A stretch of 41,350 nucleotides of DNA from Pseudomonadota bacterium (GCA_021325655.1 JAJPGT010000048.1:1-41350), one strand, 5' to 3'; shown: positions 1 to 7,959, numbered from the stretch's first letter. Translations and numbers: made by a program. Notes: generated from the sequence alone by a model not told the origin.

Positions 1-1
1 C

Positions 2-94
2 AGCCTGGCCACCCGCTACGACACGCGCGCCGAGAGCTACCGCACCCTGTGGGTCATTGCGTTCACTATCCTTTGGATCAAGCATGCTCATTGA
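2..94 (+). mobile_element. IS5-type transposase, C-terminal remnant
   Basis: The first 30 codons of the window, ending at TGA 92-94, read SLATRYDTRAESYRTLWVIA and on into an aliphatic tail. This resembles the last residues of IS5-family DDE transposases, where LATRYDK-R-Y is typical just before the stop. The bases directly after, up to about 104, end in gaagacaggccc. That could be the terminal inverted repeat (the other end would read gggcctgtcttc), with TAG as a possible target base triplet. The rest of the element lies outside the window. Family assignment rests on a short tail, so it is moderately sure only. Confidence 0.55.
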
Positions 95-279
95 AGACAG
101 GCCCTAGTCGAAGCAGCGGCCCGCCGTGCGGTTCGCTCCGCTTAGCGACGCCCCGGGCCAGGAGGGAGACGGACGGGGCGCCCCCTCTGGGACACCTTAA
201 TCAGTGAGGAGGCTATTCCCCCCTCCTGACCACCTACCACCGCCACCCGCCACGCGCAGCGCGACCGCGCTGACCGGTG

Positions 280-285
280 CATAAT
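280..285 (+). promoter_or_regulatory. -10 element upstream of the split Fe-ADH gene
   Basis: CATAAT matches the sigma-70 -10 consensus at five of six positions and ends 11 nt before the ATG at 297. The predicted transcript start (about 292) leaves a leader of only about 5 nt. No convincing -35 box or Shine-Dalgarno is visible. Confidence 0.4.
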
Positions 286-296
286 TCCGGCGAGCC

Positions 297-790
297 ATGG
301 CACAGCAGGGGACCTTCGTCTACAGCAACCCGCTGGTGATCCACTGGGGCGCGGGCTGCGTCACCGCCCGGCTCGACCAGGAGCTGGAGCGGCTGGGCGC
401 GCGGCGGATATTCCTGGTACCCACCCGCGGTGTCGCGGCGCATCCCGCTCTGGCGGGCGCGCTCTCGGTGCAGCTTGGCGACCGGCTGGTGGGGATGTAC
501 GCCGCGATCGGCCAGCACGCCCCGGCTGGCTCCGTGGCAGAGGCGGCCCGGCCGGATACGCTGCTGTCGTTCGGCGGCAGCCCGATCGACGCCGCGAAAG
601 CGGTGGCGTTCGTTCTCGCCACCGGCCTGCATATTACGGCGCCCGCGCGCAGGCCGGCGCGTCGGGCGCCGCCGCACCTGGCGATCCCCACCACCCTGTC
701 TGTCTCCGAGCTGTCCAGCTCGGCCGGCTGCAGCATCGAGGGGAACCGCGAGGCGGTGGGCCTGCGCACCCCACCTCCAGCCCGAGGGCC
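297..790 (+). pseudogene. maleylacetate reductase / Fe-dependent alcohol dehydrogenase, N-terminal half (split gene)
   Basis: This is the N-terminal NAD-binding half of an iron-containing alcohol dehydrogenase of the maleylacetate reductase type, which reduces maleylacetate to 3-oxoadipate. Visible family features are the opening FVYSNPLVIHWGAG, a LSFGGSPIDAAKA segment (the usual GGGS-x-I-DxAKA), and IPTTLSVSELSSSAG (usual IPTT-SGSE). The reading frame then breaks: a single missing base near 768 would restore GLR-D-PHLQP. Homology stops at the Pro codon 781-783, and after that the frame runs to a stop without family features. The continuation (PRWV...SELARHGPLPLW) is found 3.2 kb downstream at about 3957. 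The gene is therefore broken by frameshift and by an intervening acs-bearing segment. It faces the CoA-transferase operon, which fits a former 3-oxoadipate pathway role. The function of the intact ancestor is inferred from family; substrate is not certain. Confidence 0.8.
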
Positions 791-809
791 CCGCTGCTTG
801 AGCCAGAGC

Positions 810-839
810 GCGTCAGCGTGGTCGCGACCACGCTGACGC
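810..839 (-). terminator. 30-bp perfect palindrome downstream of acs
   Basis: gcgtcagcgtggtcg is followed immediately by its exact reverse complement, giving a 15+15 bp perfect palindrome 12 nt beyond the acs stop codon. In RNA it would form a long GC-rich hairpin. No U-tract follows on the minus strand, so it may act as a transcript-end stabiliser, a Rho-assisted terminator, or a protein site. It sits just inside the left end of the segment that splits the Fe-ADH gene. Confidence 0.6.
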
Positions 840-851
840 CACTCCGCGCGC

Positions 852-2969
852 CTATCCGACCTGCCCGTATCGGCCGATCTCCTCCAGCTCCTGAGGGGAG
901 AGCTGCCGCGGCAGCTCTCCCCGCGATAGCTTGGCCGCCTGCACCTGCGTACGGATCGTCTCCACGATCTCTGGGTTGGCCAGCGTGGTGATGTCGCCGG
1001 GGCTCATGAAGTTCGAGATCCCGGCCACCACCCGGCGCATGATCTTGCCCGAGCGGGTCTTGGGCATGTCCGGGACGATCCAGACGTTCTTCGGGCGGGC
1101 GATCTTCCCGATGATCGTCTCGATCGCGCCGCGAACCTTGTCCTCGATCTCCTGGCTCGGGCTGTAACCAGGCTTGAGGGCGATGTACATCTCCACTGCC
1201 CGGCCGCGCAGTTCGTCCATCACCGGCACCGCCGCAGCCTCGGCCACCTCCTCGACGGTCAGCGCGGCGGACTCTAGCTCCTTGGTGCCCAGCCGGTGGC
1301 CGGCCACGTTGATCACGTCGTCCACGCGCCCCAGGATGCGGAAGTAGCCGTCGGCAGCCTGCACGGCGCCATCGCCAGCGAAGTAGGGCCAGTCACGCCA
1401 GTCTGTGCTCTGCGGGTTGCGGCAATACTTGGCGTAATAGATCTGGACGAACCGCTCGGGCTGGCCCCAGACGGTCTGCATGATGCCGGGCCAGGGGTTA
1501 CGGATACAGATGTTGCCCGCCCGGCCGCTCCCCTTCGGGATCTCGTTGCCCAACTCGTCATAGATCACCGGGTAGACACCGAGCACCCCTGGGCCGCAAC
1601 TGCCCGGCTTCATCGGATGCAGCGCCGGCAGCGTGCTGCCGAGGAAGCCGCCGTTTTCCGTCTGCCACCAGGTGTCGACGATGACGGCCTCGCCCTTGCC
1701 GACCACGTGGTAGTACCAGCGCCAGACCTCGGGCTCGATCGGCTCGCCCACCGTGGTCATGTGCTTGAAATGGTAGTTGTACTTGCTCGGCTCGTCCGGT
1801 CCCGCCTTGCGCAGCATGCGAATGGTGGTCGGCGCAGTGTGGAAGATGTTGACATTGAGCCGCTCGGCGATCCGCCAGGGGCGCCCCGGGTCCGGGTAGA
1901 GCGGTACGCCTTCGTACATCACGCTCGTCGCCGCGAGGGCCAGCGGTCCATAGACGATGTAGGAGTGGCCGGTGATCCAGCCGATGTCGGCGAAGCACCA
2001 GTAGGTATCCTCGGGGTGGATGTCTTGGTAGTACTTCGAGGTTCCGGCCACGTAGGAGAGGTAGCCGCCGGTGCTGTGCTGGCAACCCTTGGGACGGGCG
2101 GTCGTGCCACTCGTGTACATCAGGAACAGCGGCGCTTCCGCCGGCATCGAAACGGGGGCGACGCTGGCCCCGCGATAGTTCTTCAAGAGCTCGTCGACGA
2201 AGACGTCTCGCCCGTCGACCATCGGCGTCGGGGAGGAGTACTTGCCGGGGTAGCGCCGCCAGACCAGCACCTTGTCGACCTTCACCCCGTTCTTCTCGAC
2301 GTACTCGACCGCCTGGTCAGCCTTCAGCTTATGGTCGAGCAGCTCACCGTTACGGGAGTACGCGTCGATGGTGACCAGGATATGGCTGCCGGAGTCCACC
2401 ATACGTTCGCCGCAGGCCTGGCCGCTGAAGCCGCCGAAGACCACGGAGTGGATCACGCCGAGGCGAGCACAGGCGAGCATCGCCACCGGCAGCTCCGGTA
2501 CCATCGGCATATGGAGAGTGATCCGGTCTCCCGCCTTAAGGCCGCAGACATCTTGGAGTAGCGCGGCGAATTCGTTGACTCGAATATAGAGCTCCTGGTA
2601 CGTGATGACCTTGGTGTCTTCCTCCTCCGGCTCCGGCACCCAGATGAACGCCGCTTTGTTCCGGTACTTCTGCAGGTGACGGTCGACGCAGTTGTAACAA
2701 GCATTCAGCTTGCCGCCAACGAACCACCTCCAGAACGGCGGCTTACTGCTGTCGAGCGTAGTGTGCCAGTACTTATCCCAGGTGAGTAGTTCGGCATATT
2801 CCCGGAAGCATTCGGGGAAGTTCTGCTCCGAGAATCGCTCGAAGACGCTCGGATCTGCCATGTTCGCTTGGGCGATGAACTTCGCCGGCGGGAAGTAGTA
2901 TTCTTCCTCCTTCCAGTGGACCGCGATCTGGGCCTCGCTGAGCTGGACACCTTCTTGCTCTAGTGCCAT
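852..2969 (-). CDS. acs: acetyl-CoA synthetase (acetate--CoA ligase, AMP-forming)
   Basis: A cytoplasmic enzyme that activates acetate to acetyl-CoA via acetyl-AMP. The ATG is preceded by AGGAGAG with 5 nt spacing. The 705-aa protein is somewhat longer than the usual 630-660. Family motifs are in order: N-terminal ACS domain (FARFS-like FERFSEQNFPECF), adenylation P-loop YTSGTTARPKG near residues 282-293, DTWWQTENGG near 431-441 (the family usually has TETGG), A8 hinge GRVDDVINVAGHRLG, and the C-terminal PKTRSGKIMRR carrying the catalytic, acetylation-prone Lys near 640. It has its own promoter (3100-3128) and a palindrome behind its stop. Base composition is lower in GC than its neighbours, and the gene lies between the two halves of a broken Fe-ADH gene, which suggests acquisition by insertion. 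The family call is secure; a related short acyl substrate cannot be excluded. Confidence 0.93.
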   Translation of the reverse strand: MALEQEGVQLSEAQIAVHWKEEEYYFPPAKFIAQANMADPSVFERFSEQNFPECFREYAELLTWDKYWHTTLDSSKPPFWRWFVGGKLNACYNCVDRHLQKYRNKAAFIWVPEPEEEDTKVITYQELYIRVNEFAALLQDVCGLKAGDRITLHMPMVPELPVAMLACARLGVIHSVVFGGFSGQACGERMVDSGSHILVTIDAYSRNGELLDHKLKADQAVEYVEKNGVKVDKVLVWRRYPGKYSSPTPMVDGRDVFVDELLKNYRGASVAPVSMPAEAPLFLMYTSGTTARPKGCQHSTGGYLSYVAGTSKYYQDIHPEDTYWCFADIGWITGHSYIVYGPLALAATSVMYEGVPLYPDPGRPWRIAERLNVNIFHTAPTTIRMLRKAGPDEPSKYNYHFKHMTTVGEPIEPEVWRWYYHVVGKGEAVIVDTWWQTENGGFLGSTLPALHPMKPGSCGPGVLGVYPVIYDELGNEIPKGSGRAGNICIRNPWPGIMQTVWGQPERFVQIYYAKYCRNPQSTDWRDWPYFAGDGAVQAADGYFRILGRVDDVINVAGHRLGTKELESAALTVEEVAEAAAVPVMDELRGRAVEMYIALKPGYSPSQEIEDKVRGAIETIIGKIARPKNVWIVPDMPKTRSGKIMRRVVAGISNFMSPGDITTLANPEIVETIRTQVQAAKLSRGELPRQLSPQELEEIGRYGQVG

Positions 2970-3099
2970 CGCCTCTCTCCTGTTAGATGGTCCTCTCCTC
3001 GACGGTTCTCGCCATGCTCTGTCCGCCTGCTGGACGGCCCACCTCCTCTATAGGCAGGCACCAAGTAAGCACGATGAGTGGCCGAATAGCCTCAGACGC

Positions 3100-3128
3100 A
3101 CTCTATTTCGCGCATCGCCACCTGTCAA
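3100..3128 (-). promoter_or_regulatory. sigma-70 promoter of acs
   Basis: On the minus strand: TTGACA (perfect -35, 3123-3128), a 17-bp spacer, then TAGAGT (-10, 3100-3105). The predicted start is near 3093, giving a leader of about 123 nt before the acs ATG, long enough to hold a regulatory element. It is the best consensus promoter in the window. Confidence 0.6.
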
Positions 3129-3216
3129 GACTGCCCCCCACCGCCGGGCCGCTCCCTGCTGGGGCAGGGGCCACGGGAGACAGAGCCCCCGGCATCACTG
3201 TCCGACACAGGACGTC

Positions 3217-3615
3217 TTACTCTTGCCCGTGCCTGGCATGCTCAAGCATGTCGAGCAACGTCTTCACCGATCGTGGCATCGGCTGTGGTGGCACGGAAAG
3301 CTCCAGCTCCTGAGGCGCAACCTCCCCAGCCAGAGCACCGCTGGCGAGGGCCTCCTCAAGCATGGCCATGAGGCGGGTGAACCGACGCTTACGGAGCACA
3401 TAGCGCTCGGCCGCGGGTTGCCCGATCTGGATCATGAACGCCTGCGTCTGCGCGCGCCACGGCTCCGGCGCGGCGGCGTACGCCCGATCCACGACCTCCA
3501 TAAACTCGCCGACCAGCAACCCCTCGGCGGCCAGCCAGCAAGCGAGCACACGAATGTCATCATCTTGGAGACTGTGAAGGTAATCCGGCCAGTCTAAACC
3601 TCTCGAATCAGCCAT
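3217..3615 (-). CDS. hypothetical protein, 132 aa
   Basis: Not recognised. The ATG is preceded by AGGAG with 7-nt spacing and by a plausible promoter (3635-3662), so it looks like a real gene. The protein is soluble, with no signal peptide or membrane segment, and appears largely alpha-helical. It has an acidic N-terminus, a Trp/Ala-rich central part (VLACWLAAEGLLVGEF), and a basic stretch RYVLRKRRFTRL near residues 92-103. It lies about 250 bp upstream of acs, on the same strand and inside the low-GC block that splits the Fe-ADH gene. It may have travelled with acs, but acs has its own promoter, so no operon is claimed. No function can be assigned. Confidence 0.7.
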   Translation of the reverse strand: MADSRGLDWPDYLHSLQDDDIRVLACWLAAEGLLVGEFMEVVDRAYAAAPEPWRAQTQAFMIQIGQPAAERYVLRKRRFTRLMAMLEEALASGALAGEVAPQELELSVPPQPMPRSVKTLLDMLEHARHGQE

Positions 3616-3634
3616 ACTAAGTCTCCTACAGACT

Positions 3635-3662
3635 CATATACTCGCCCACCGCACGATGTGAA
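3635..3662 (-). promoter_or_regulatory. promoter of the 132-aa hypothetical gene
   Basis: Minus strand: TTCACA (3657-3662), 16-bp spacer, TATATG (3635-3640). The predicted start near 3628 gives a leader just long enough to contain the AGGAG ribosome-binding site at 3623-3627. Confidence 0.4.
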
Positions 3663-3750
3663 GCGGGAGCCCGAGCAATGCTCTGCACGCATCGTCGAAT
3701 CAGTTGTCATTGGTCAGGCGCTGCTCCTGCGAGGCGGCAAGTCCTGGGGC

Positions 3751-3789
3751 AAACAAAAACCGGCCACGCCATACTGGCTCAGCCGGTTT
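3751..3789 (-). terminator. intrinsic terminator with U-tract (minus strand)
   Basis: The plus-strand bases aaaccggc (3757-3764) and gccggttt (3782-3789) pair perfectly. They enclose a second stem gcca/tggc with a tac loop and symmetric 3-nt internal bulges. On the minus strand the hairpin runs into TTTTTGTTT (complement of 3751-3759), the textbook arrangement. The region 3616-3956 otherwise holds only the promoter above. This terminator would stop any transcript arriving from the right (CoA-transferase side) before it reaches the unknown gene and acs. Confidence 0.7.
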
Positions 3790-3956
3790 CGCAATTGGCT
3801 CCGCCCAGCGTACGGGCGACCAGTTCAAGGCCCGCTGGGCTTCACAGCCTCTGAGCTACTCGTAGTCTACTCGAGGTGACATCTCTGTCAATAGGTGCGG
3901 CTGAGATCCGTGCAGAAATCCGGTTCGGGTAGAGCAAGGCGCTGCTCGATCACTGG

Positions 3957-4573
3957 CCACCGCGGTGGGTCTCCATAGTGAACTCGCCCGCCACGGTCCA
4001 CTCCCGCTCTGGCTCTCTACCGGCATCCGCGCTGTGGACCACGCTGTGGAGGGCCTGCTCGCCCTGGCGCGCATCCGTTCTCTCTAACACCCTGGCGCTG
4101 GAAGGGCTGCGCCGGCTGCGGCGCGGGCTGCTCGCGGCGCGCGAGGACCCGGCGGACGTCGAGGCGTGCACAGAGGCCCAGCTTGGCGCCTGGTTCGGCT
4201 TTACCCTGCCCGGCTCCTCCGCAGCCGGGCTCAGCCACACGCTCGGTAAGCGCATCGACTCCCGCCACGGCATCCCGCACGGGATGACCTCTGCCTGCTA
4301 CTGCCCCCGTGATGCGCTACCTGGCACCCCGCACCGTGGCGGTCCAGGCCCGCATTGCGGAGGCGCTGGGAGGTGAACACCGGGGGCCTTTCGGAGGCCG
4401 AGGTGGCCAGCCACGCCGCCGACGCGGGGCGGGATCTCATCGCCCGGCTCGGCCTGCCACAGCATCTCGCCGCCTACGGACCGACTGAGTCGGACCTGGA
4501 GGCGGCCCGCCCAGTCTCCAGCCCGGGCGCGCTGCTGGAGGATCTGGTTCAGCTCTCGCGCGCCGCCTGGTAG
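3957..4573 (+). pseudogene. maleylacetate reductase / Fe-dependent alcohol dehydrogenase, C-terminal half (frameshifted)
   Basis: This is the metal-binding half of the gene whose N-terminal half ends near 783. Piecing three frames together gives PRWV near 3960, then SELARHGPLPLWLSTGIRAV, DHAVEGL (the DHxxE metal motif of the family), NTLALEGLRRLRRGL, QLGAWFG, GLSHTLGKRI (His ligand), and GIPHGMTSACY (second His ligand). It continues with VMRYLAPRTVAVQARIAEALG and the C-terminal LIARLGLPQHLAAYG and RAAW-stop. Frames change at about 3972, 4060, 4310 and 4375, and the first stretch contains stops, so no functional protein can be made. It ends 5 bp from the convergent CoA-transferase B gene. Together with the left half almost the full family length is present, so very little was lost at the split point. 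Confidence 0.8.
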
Positions 4574-4578
4574 CGCGG

Positions 4579-5259
4579 TCAGGGCCGCGTCCAGCCGGGG
4601 GTGAGTGGTGCAGCGCCGGGCTCCGGCTCAACCTCGAAACGCGCCTCGGTGAGCCGCCGCACCTCCTCCAGCGTCGTGTCCTCGGCCAGCTCGCAGAGCA
4701 GCATCCGCCCCTGCCAGAAGCGGAAGACAGCCAGTTCGGTAATCACCGTGTCGACGCAGTGGGGCGCGGTGAGCGGCAGCGTCAGCGTGCGCACTAGCTT
4801 GGGCTTGCCGTCGTTGGTGTGGGTAGTCAGCGCCACCACCCGCCGGGCGCCGAAAGCAAGGTCCATCGCTCCGCCCACGCCCAGGATCGGCCGGCCGGGG
4901 ACGAGCCAGTTCGCCAGGTTGCCCTGCTCGTCCACCTGCAGCGCTCCGAGCAGCGCCACGTGGATGTGGCCGCCACGGATCATCGCGAACGAGGCGGCGC
5001 TGTCGAAGAAGCTCGCCCCGGGCAGCACGGTCACGGGCTGCTTGGAGGCGTTGATCAGGTCCGGATCCTCCTCCCCGGGCGGCGGGGAGGGGCCGACGCC
5101 GAGAATGCCGTTCTCGCTCTGCAGGTACACCCCCTGCTCCGGGCGGAGCAGGTCGGCCACCAGGGTGGGAATGCCGACACCCAGGTTGACCACATCGCCT
5201 GGCTGGAGCTCGGCCAGCGCCCGCCGGGCGATGCGCCGCCGCGGATCAGCCGCGTCCAT
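4579..5259 (-). CDS. 3-oxoacid / 3-oxoadipate CoA-transferase, subunit B
   Basis: The beta subunit of a family I CoA-transferase, which moves CoA from succinyl-CoA to a 3-oxoacid (3-oxoadipate or acetoacetate) and works with the preceding subunit A. The 226-aa protein has the expected [12 protein letters not shown] near residues 25-36 and the active-site loop QSENGILG with catalytic Glu49. Also present are the conserved [17 protein letters not shown] and the [10 protein letters not shown] region. Its ATG overlaps the end of subunit A, with GGGGAG upstream inside that gene, typical of translational coupling. The neighbouring wrecked maleylacetate-reductase-like gene favours 3-oxoadipate as the original substrate (PcaJ-like). 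ScoB or AtoA-type activity remains possible from sequence alone. Confidence 0.88.
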   Translation of the reverse strand: MDAADPRRRIARRALAELQPGDVVNLGVGIPTLVADLLRPEQGVYLQSENGILGVGPSPPPGEEDPDLINASKQPVTVLPGASFFDSAASFAMIRGGHIHVALLGALQVDEQGNLANWLVPGRPILGVGGAMDLAFGARRVVALTTHTNDGKPKLVRTLTLPLTAPHCVDTVITELAVFRFWQGRMLLCELAEDTTLEEVRRLTEARFEVEPEPGAAPLTPGWTRP

Positions 5260-5944
5260 CGCTTCCGCTCCCCGGGTCGCTCAGGACCAGCACGTCGACG
5301 AACAGGTGGGGAGTGACGATCGCCTCGGGCGGCAGCTCGCCCGGCGGGACGATCTCGTCCACCTCCGCGATCACCAGATCGGCGGCGGTTGCCATCATCG
5401 GGTTGAAGTTGCGCTGGCTGCCGCGATAGACCAGGTTGCCGAGCGCGTCGGCACGAGCGGCGCGGATCAGCGCGGCGTCAGCGTGCAGCGCCCGCTCCAG
5501 CACGCACAGGCGGCCGTCGAACTCGCGCGTCTCCTTGCCCTCAGCCAGCTTCGTTCCGGCCGCGGTGGGGGTGTAGAAGGCGGGGATGCCGGCGCCGCCA
5601 GCGCGGATCGCCTCCGACATCGTCCCCTGCGGCAGCAGCTCCACCTCCAGCTCGCCGGCCAGGTAGGCGCGGCCGACGTCTGGGTTGGAGGTAAAGAATG
5701 AGCCGATCGCCTTGCGGATCTTCCCCTGCAGCAGCAGCCGTCCCAGCCCGCGGCCGGGCTCACCGAGGTTATTGCTGATGACCGTCAGGCCGCCAACGTC
5801 GCACGCCTCCAGGGCGCGGAGCACGGTGAGCGGGCAGCCGGACAGGCCGAATCCACCAACCATCAGCGTCCAGCCGGACTGGATCAGCGCCGCTGCCTCG
5901 GCGGCGCTCCGCAGCTTGGGCACCGAAGCGGAATCTCCGGCCAT
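5246..5944 (-). CDS. 3-oxoacid / 3-oxoadipate CoA-transferase, subunit A
   Basis: The alpha subunit of the family I CoA-transferase encoded with the following gene. The start is taken at ATG 5944 (MAGDSASV...), preceded by GGGGGAGG with 5-nt spacing; a longer frame upstream lacks a ribosome site. The protein is 232 aa. Family signatures are [15 protein letters not shown] near the N-terminus, [14 protein letters not shown], and the block [20 protein letters not shown] followed by [13 protein letters not shown], which is highly typical of SCOT/PcaI subunit A. It begins 13 nt after the alcohol dehydrogenase gene and overlaps subunit B, so all are in one minus-strand operon. The exact acceptor is not determined. 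Confidence 0.88.
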   Translation of the reverse strand: MAGDSASVPKLRSAAEAAALIQSGWTLMVGGFGLSGCPLTVLRALEACDVGGLTVISNNLGEPGRGLGRLLLQGKIRKAIGSFFTSNPDVGRAYLAGELEVELLPQGTMSEAIRAGGAGIPAFYTPTAAGTKLAEGKETREFDGRLCVLERALHADAALIRAARADALGNLVYRGSQRNFNPMMATAADLVIAEVDEIVPPGELPPEAIVTPHLFVDVLVLSDPGSGSDGRG

Positions 5945-5957
5945 CGCGGCCTCCCCC

Positions 5958-7070
5958 TTATGGCACCAGGGCGGCGCGGGTGACCCGGCCCTCGTCGGCG
6001 GCACGGAACGCTTCGTTGATCTGCTCCAGCGGGAAGGTGTGGCTGACCACCCGCTCCCAGGGGTACTTGGTGCGGGTGCGGGCGACCAGCTCCAGCGCTT
6101 GGGCTAGGTGCTCGGCCTCGTAGTAGACCATGCCCAGGATCAAGCGGTTGCCGAAGATCAGCCAGGAGGGGTCCAGCTCGTAGGTCAGCCCCGGGTTGAT
6201 GTTGCCGATCTCCAGGTAGCGCCCGGTGCGGCCGAGCATCCGCAGCCCCTCAGGGCAGACCCGCGGGTGGCCGGCCAGCTCGCAGACCACATCCGCCCCC
6301 CAGCCCTCGGTCAGCTCCAGCACCCGCGCCACCCGGGCATCCGCGTCGCGCAGCTCCCGCAGATCCACCAGCTCGTCGGCGCCAAAGGCGGCGGCCAGCT
6401 CCAGCCGGGCGGGGATGCCGTCGATCACGATCACCCGGCCGGCCCCCATCTCCTTGGCGACGGCGGTGGCATAGACTCCCAGCCCGCCGGCGCCCTGGAT
6501 CACCACCGTCTCGCCCAGCCGCAGCCCGGCCAGTTGCAGCCCGCCAACCACCTGGGCCAGGGCGCAGTTGGCCCCGGCGATCATCGGGTCGCTCAGCTCG
6601 TCCGGCACTTTGAACAGCGCCGCGCCCGGCTGGACGTAGTGGTAGTCGCCGAAGGCGCCGACGAAGTGGGGTGGCTCATCGCAGGAGTGGGTCAGGTAGG
6701 CGCGCGCGAAGGGGCAGGCCCGGCTGATCCGCTTCAGGCAGGCGCGGCAGCGGCCGCATGGGTAGAAGTAGCGGAAGACCACCCGGTCGCCCGGCGCCAG
6801 CTCGCGCCCGGCGCTGTCACGGCTGACGCCCGCGCCCAGCTCGACCACCGTCCCGGTCATCTCGTGCCCGAGCACCTGCGGGTAGGGCCGGCCGAACTTC
6901 GCCACGTCGAACTCCCCGCGCCACTGGTGCAGGTCCGAGCCGCACACGTTAGCCATGGACATCTTGACGATCACAGCTCCAGGCTCGGGTTCGGGCACCG
7001 GGTACTCCTTGAGCGCAAACGGCTTGCCCGGCCCGTAGAACGTTGCGATCCGCCCTGTCCGCTGCGTCAT
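5958..7070 (-). CDS. zinc-dependent medium-chain alcohol dehydrogenase
   Basis: An MDR-superfamily NAD(P)-dependent alcohol/polyol dehydrogenase of 370 aa. The start ATG 7070 is chosen for the AAGGAG box 7 nt upstream, which lies in the end of the HAD gene; a longer frame to 7157 has no such site. Motifs in order: NVCGSDLHQW with catalytic-zinc Cys, GHEMTGTVVELG (zinc His-Glu), the structural zinc four-Cys lobe CGRCRACLKRISRAC, and the Rossmann signature GAGGLGVYA. The insertion YFYPCGRCRACLKR and the long lobe resemble L-threonine/sorbitol-type dehydrogenases, but no substrate can be named. It is the second gene of the operon, with 13-nt spacers to both neighbours, so it probably provides an oxidation step ahead of the CoA-transferase. 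Confidence 0.9.
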   Translation of the reverse strand: MTQRTGRIATFYGPGKPFALKEYPVPEPEPGAVIVKMSMANVCGSDLHQWRGEFDVAKFGRPYPQVLGHEMTGTVVELGAGVSRDSAGRELAPGDRVVFRYFYPCGRCRACLKRISRACPFARAYLTHSCDEPPHFVGAFGDYHYVQPGAALFKVPDELSDPMIAGANCALAQVVGGLQLAGLRLGETVVIQGAGGLGVYATAVAKEMGAGRVIVIDGIPARLELAAAFGADELVDLRELRDADARVARVLELTEGWGADVVCELAGHPRVCPEGLRMLGRTGRYLEIGNINPGLTYELDPSWLIFGNRLILGMVYYEAEHLAQALELVARTRTKYPWERVVSHTFPLEQINEAFRAADEGRVTRAALVP

Positions 7071-7083
7071 GAGAGGGCTCCTT

Positions 7084-7926
7084 CTAGTGTCCGCTCCGCC
7101 TCGGGAGCGGCGCCGGTTCCAGGTACTCCACGAGCTCGCCCACGCTCTCCAGAACATAGTCCGGCTGCACGTCCGACGCGCGCAGTGTGGCGTGATCGGT
7201 GACGCCGGTCATCACCAGCAGGCAGGGCATGCCGACTGCTCGTGCCGCGAGCACGTCGGTGGTGAGCGAGTCGCCGATGAACAGACACTCGGAGGCAGGC
7301 AGCCCGAGCAGCACCAGCACCTCCTGGAGCAGCAGCGACGACGGCTTGCCGATCACCACGTCGGGCTCTCGCCCGGTCGCGCCACGGATGGCGCCGACAA
7401 ACATCGCCGAGCCCGGATAGCTGCCCTGCGGATCGTAGATCAGCCGATCCTGGTTGACCGCGATGAAGCGCGCCCCGGCCAGCGCGGCACGCATTGCCCG
7501 AGCCAGCCGCTCGTAGGTGACCTCCGGGTCGCACCCGACCACCAGGTAGTCGACCGGGGCGCCGTCGTCCCGCACCTCAAGCCCCGCCCGGCGCAGCTCG
7601 TCACGCAAGCCCTGCGAGCCGAGCACTTGCACCCGCGCGCCCGGGCACTCCTGAGCGATGAAGACGGCGGTGGCAACCACGGCCGTCCCCACGTCGCTCT
7701 CCTGAATCGGGAAGCCGAAGCTCCGCAACTTGGCAGCCATGCCGGCGCGCGACAGCGTGGAGTTGTTGGTCACGATCAGCGTGCGCTTGCTGGCACGCTT
7801 GAGGGCGAGCACGGCTTCGATAGCGCCCTCGATCGGGCGCCCGGGATAGATGAGCGTCCCGTCTACGTCGAAGAGGTAGGCCTGATAGTCGCCGAGAGAT
7901 CGCTGAGCCGACAGAGCGCTGGTCAC
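7084..7926 (-). CDS. HAD-superfamily IIA phosphatase (NagD-like)
   Basis: A cytoplasmic phosphatase of the HAD IIA group (NagD / 4-nitrophenylphosphatase / phosphoglycolate phosphatase-like). The GTG start at 7926 is preferred: GGGAG lies 6 nt upstream, translation begins VTSALSAQRS, and the catalytic motif DVDGTL follows about 24 residues in. It also lies downstream of a good promoter (7960-7989). Motif I YLFDVDGTLIYPG, motif II TNNST, the C2-cap region, motif III GKPSSLLLQ and motif IV FIGDSLTTDVLAA are all intact in 280 aa. It is the first gene of the four-gene minus-strand operon, so it may remove a phosphate from an intermediate or a side product of that pathway. Specificity cannot be read from sequence. 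Confidence 0.88.
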   Translation of the reverse strand: MTSALSAQRSLGDYQAYLFDVDGTLIYPGRPIEGAIEAVLALKRASKRTLIVTNNSTLSRAGMAAKLRSFGFPIQESDVGTAVVATAVFIAQECPGARVQVLGSQGLRDELRRAGLEVRDDGAPVDYLVVGCDPEVTYERLARAMRAALAGARFIAVNQDRLIYDPQGSYPGSAMFVGAIRGATGREPDVVIGKPSSLLLQEVLVLLGLPASECLFIGDSLTTDVLAARAVGMPCLLVMTGVTDHATLRASDVQPDYVLESVGELVEYLEPAPLPRRSGH

Positions 7927-7959
7927 ACGGTCTCCCAAGCCGAAGGAGTGGCTGCGCGG

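Noticed and set aside
1296..2561. 421-codon open frame opposite acs
   Set aside because: A complement-frame shadow of acs; GC-rich codon bias keeps the frame open, and the sequence is His/Val/Asp-rich without family features.
3658..3879. 73-codon frame on the plus strand inside the low-GC block
   Set aside because: It runs through the hairpin of the intrinsic terminator, lacks a ribosome site and resembles no family.
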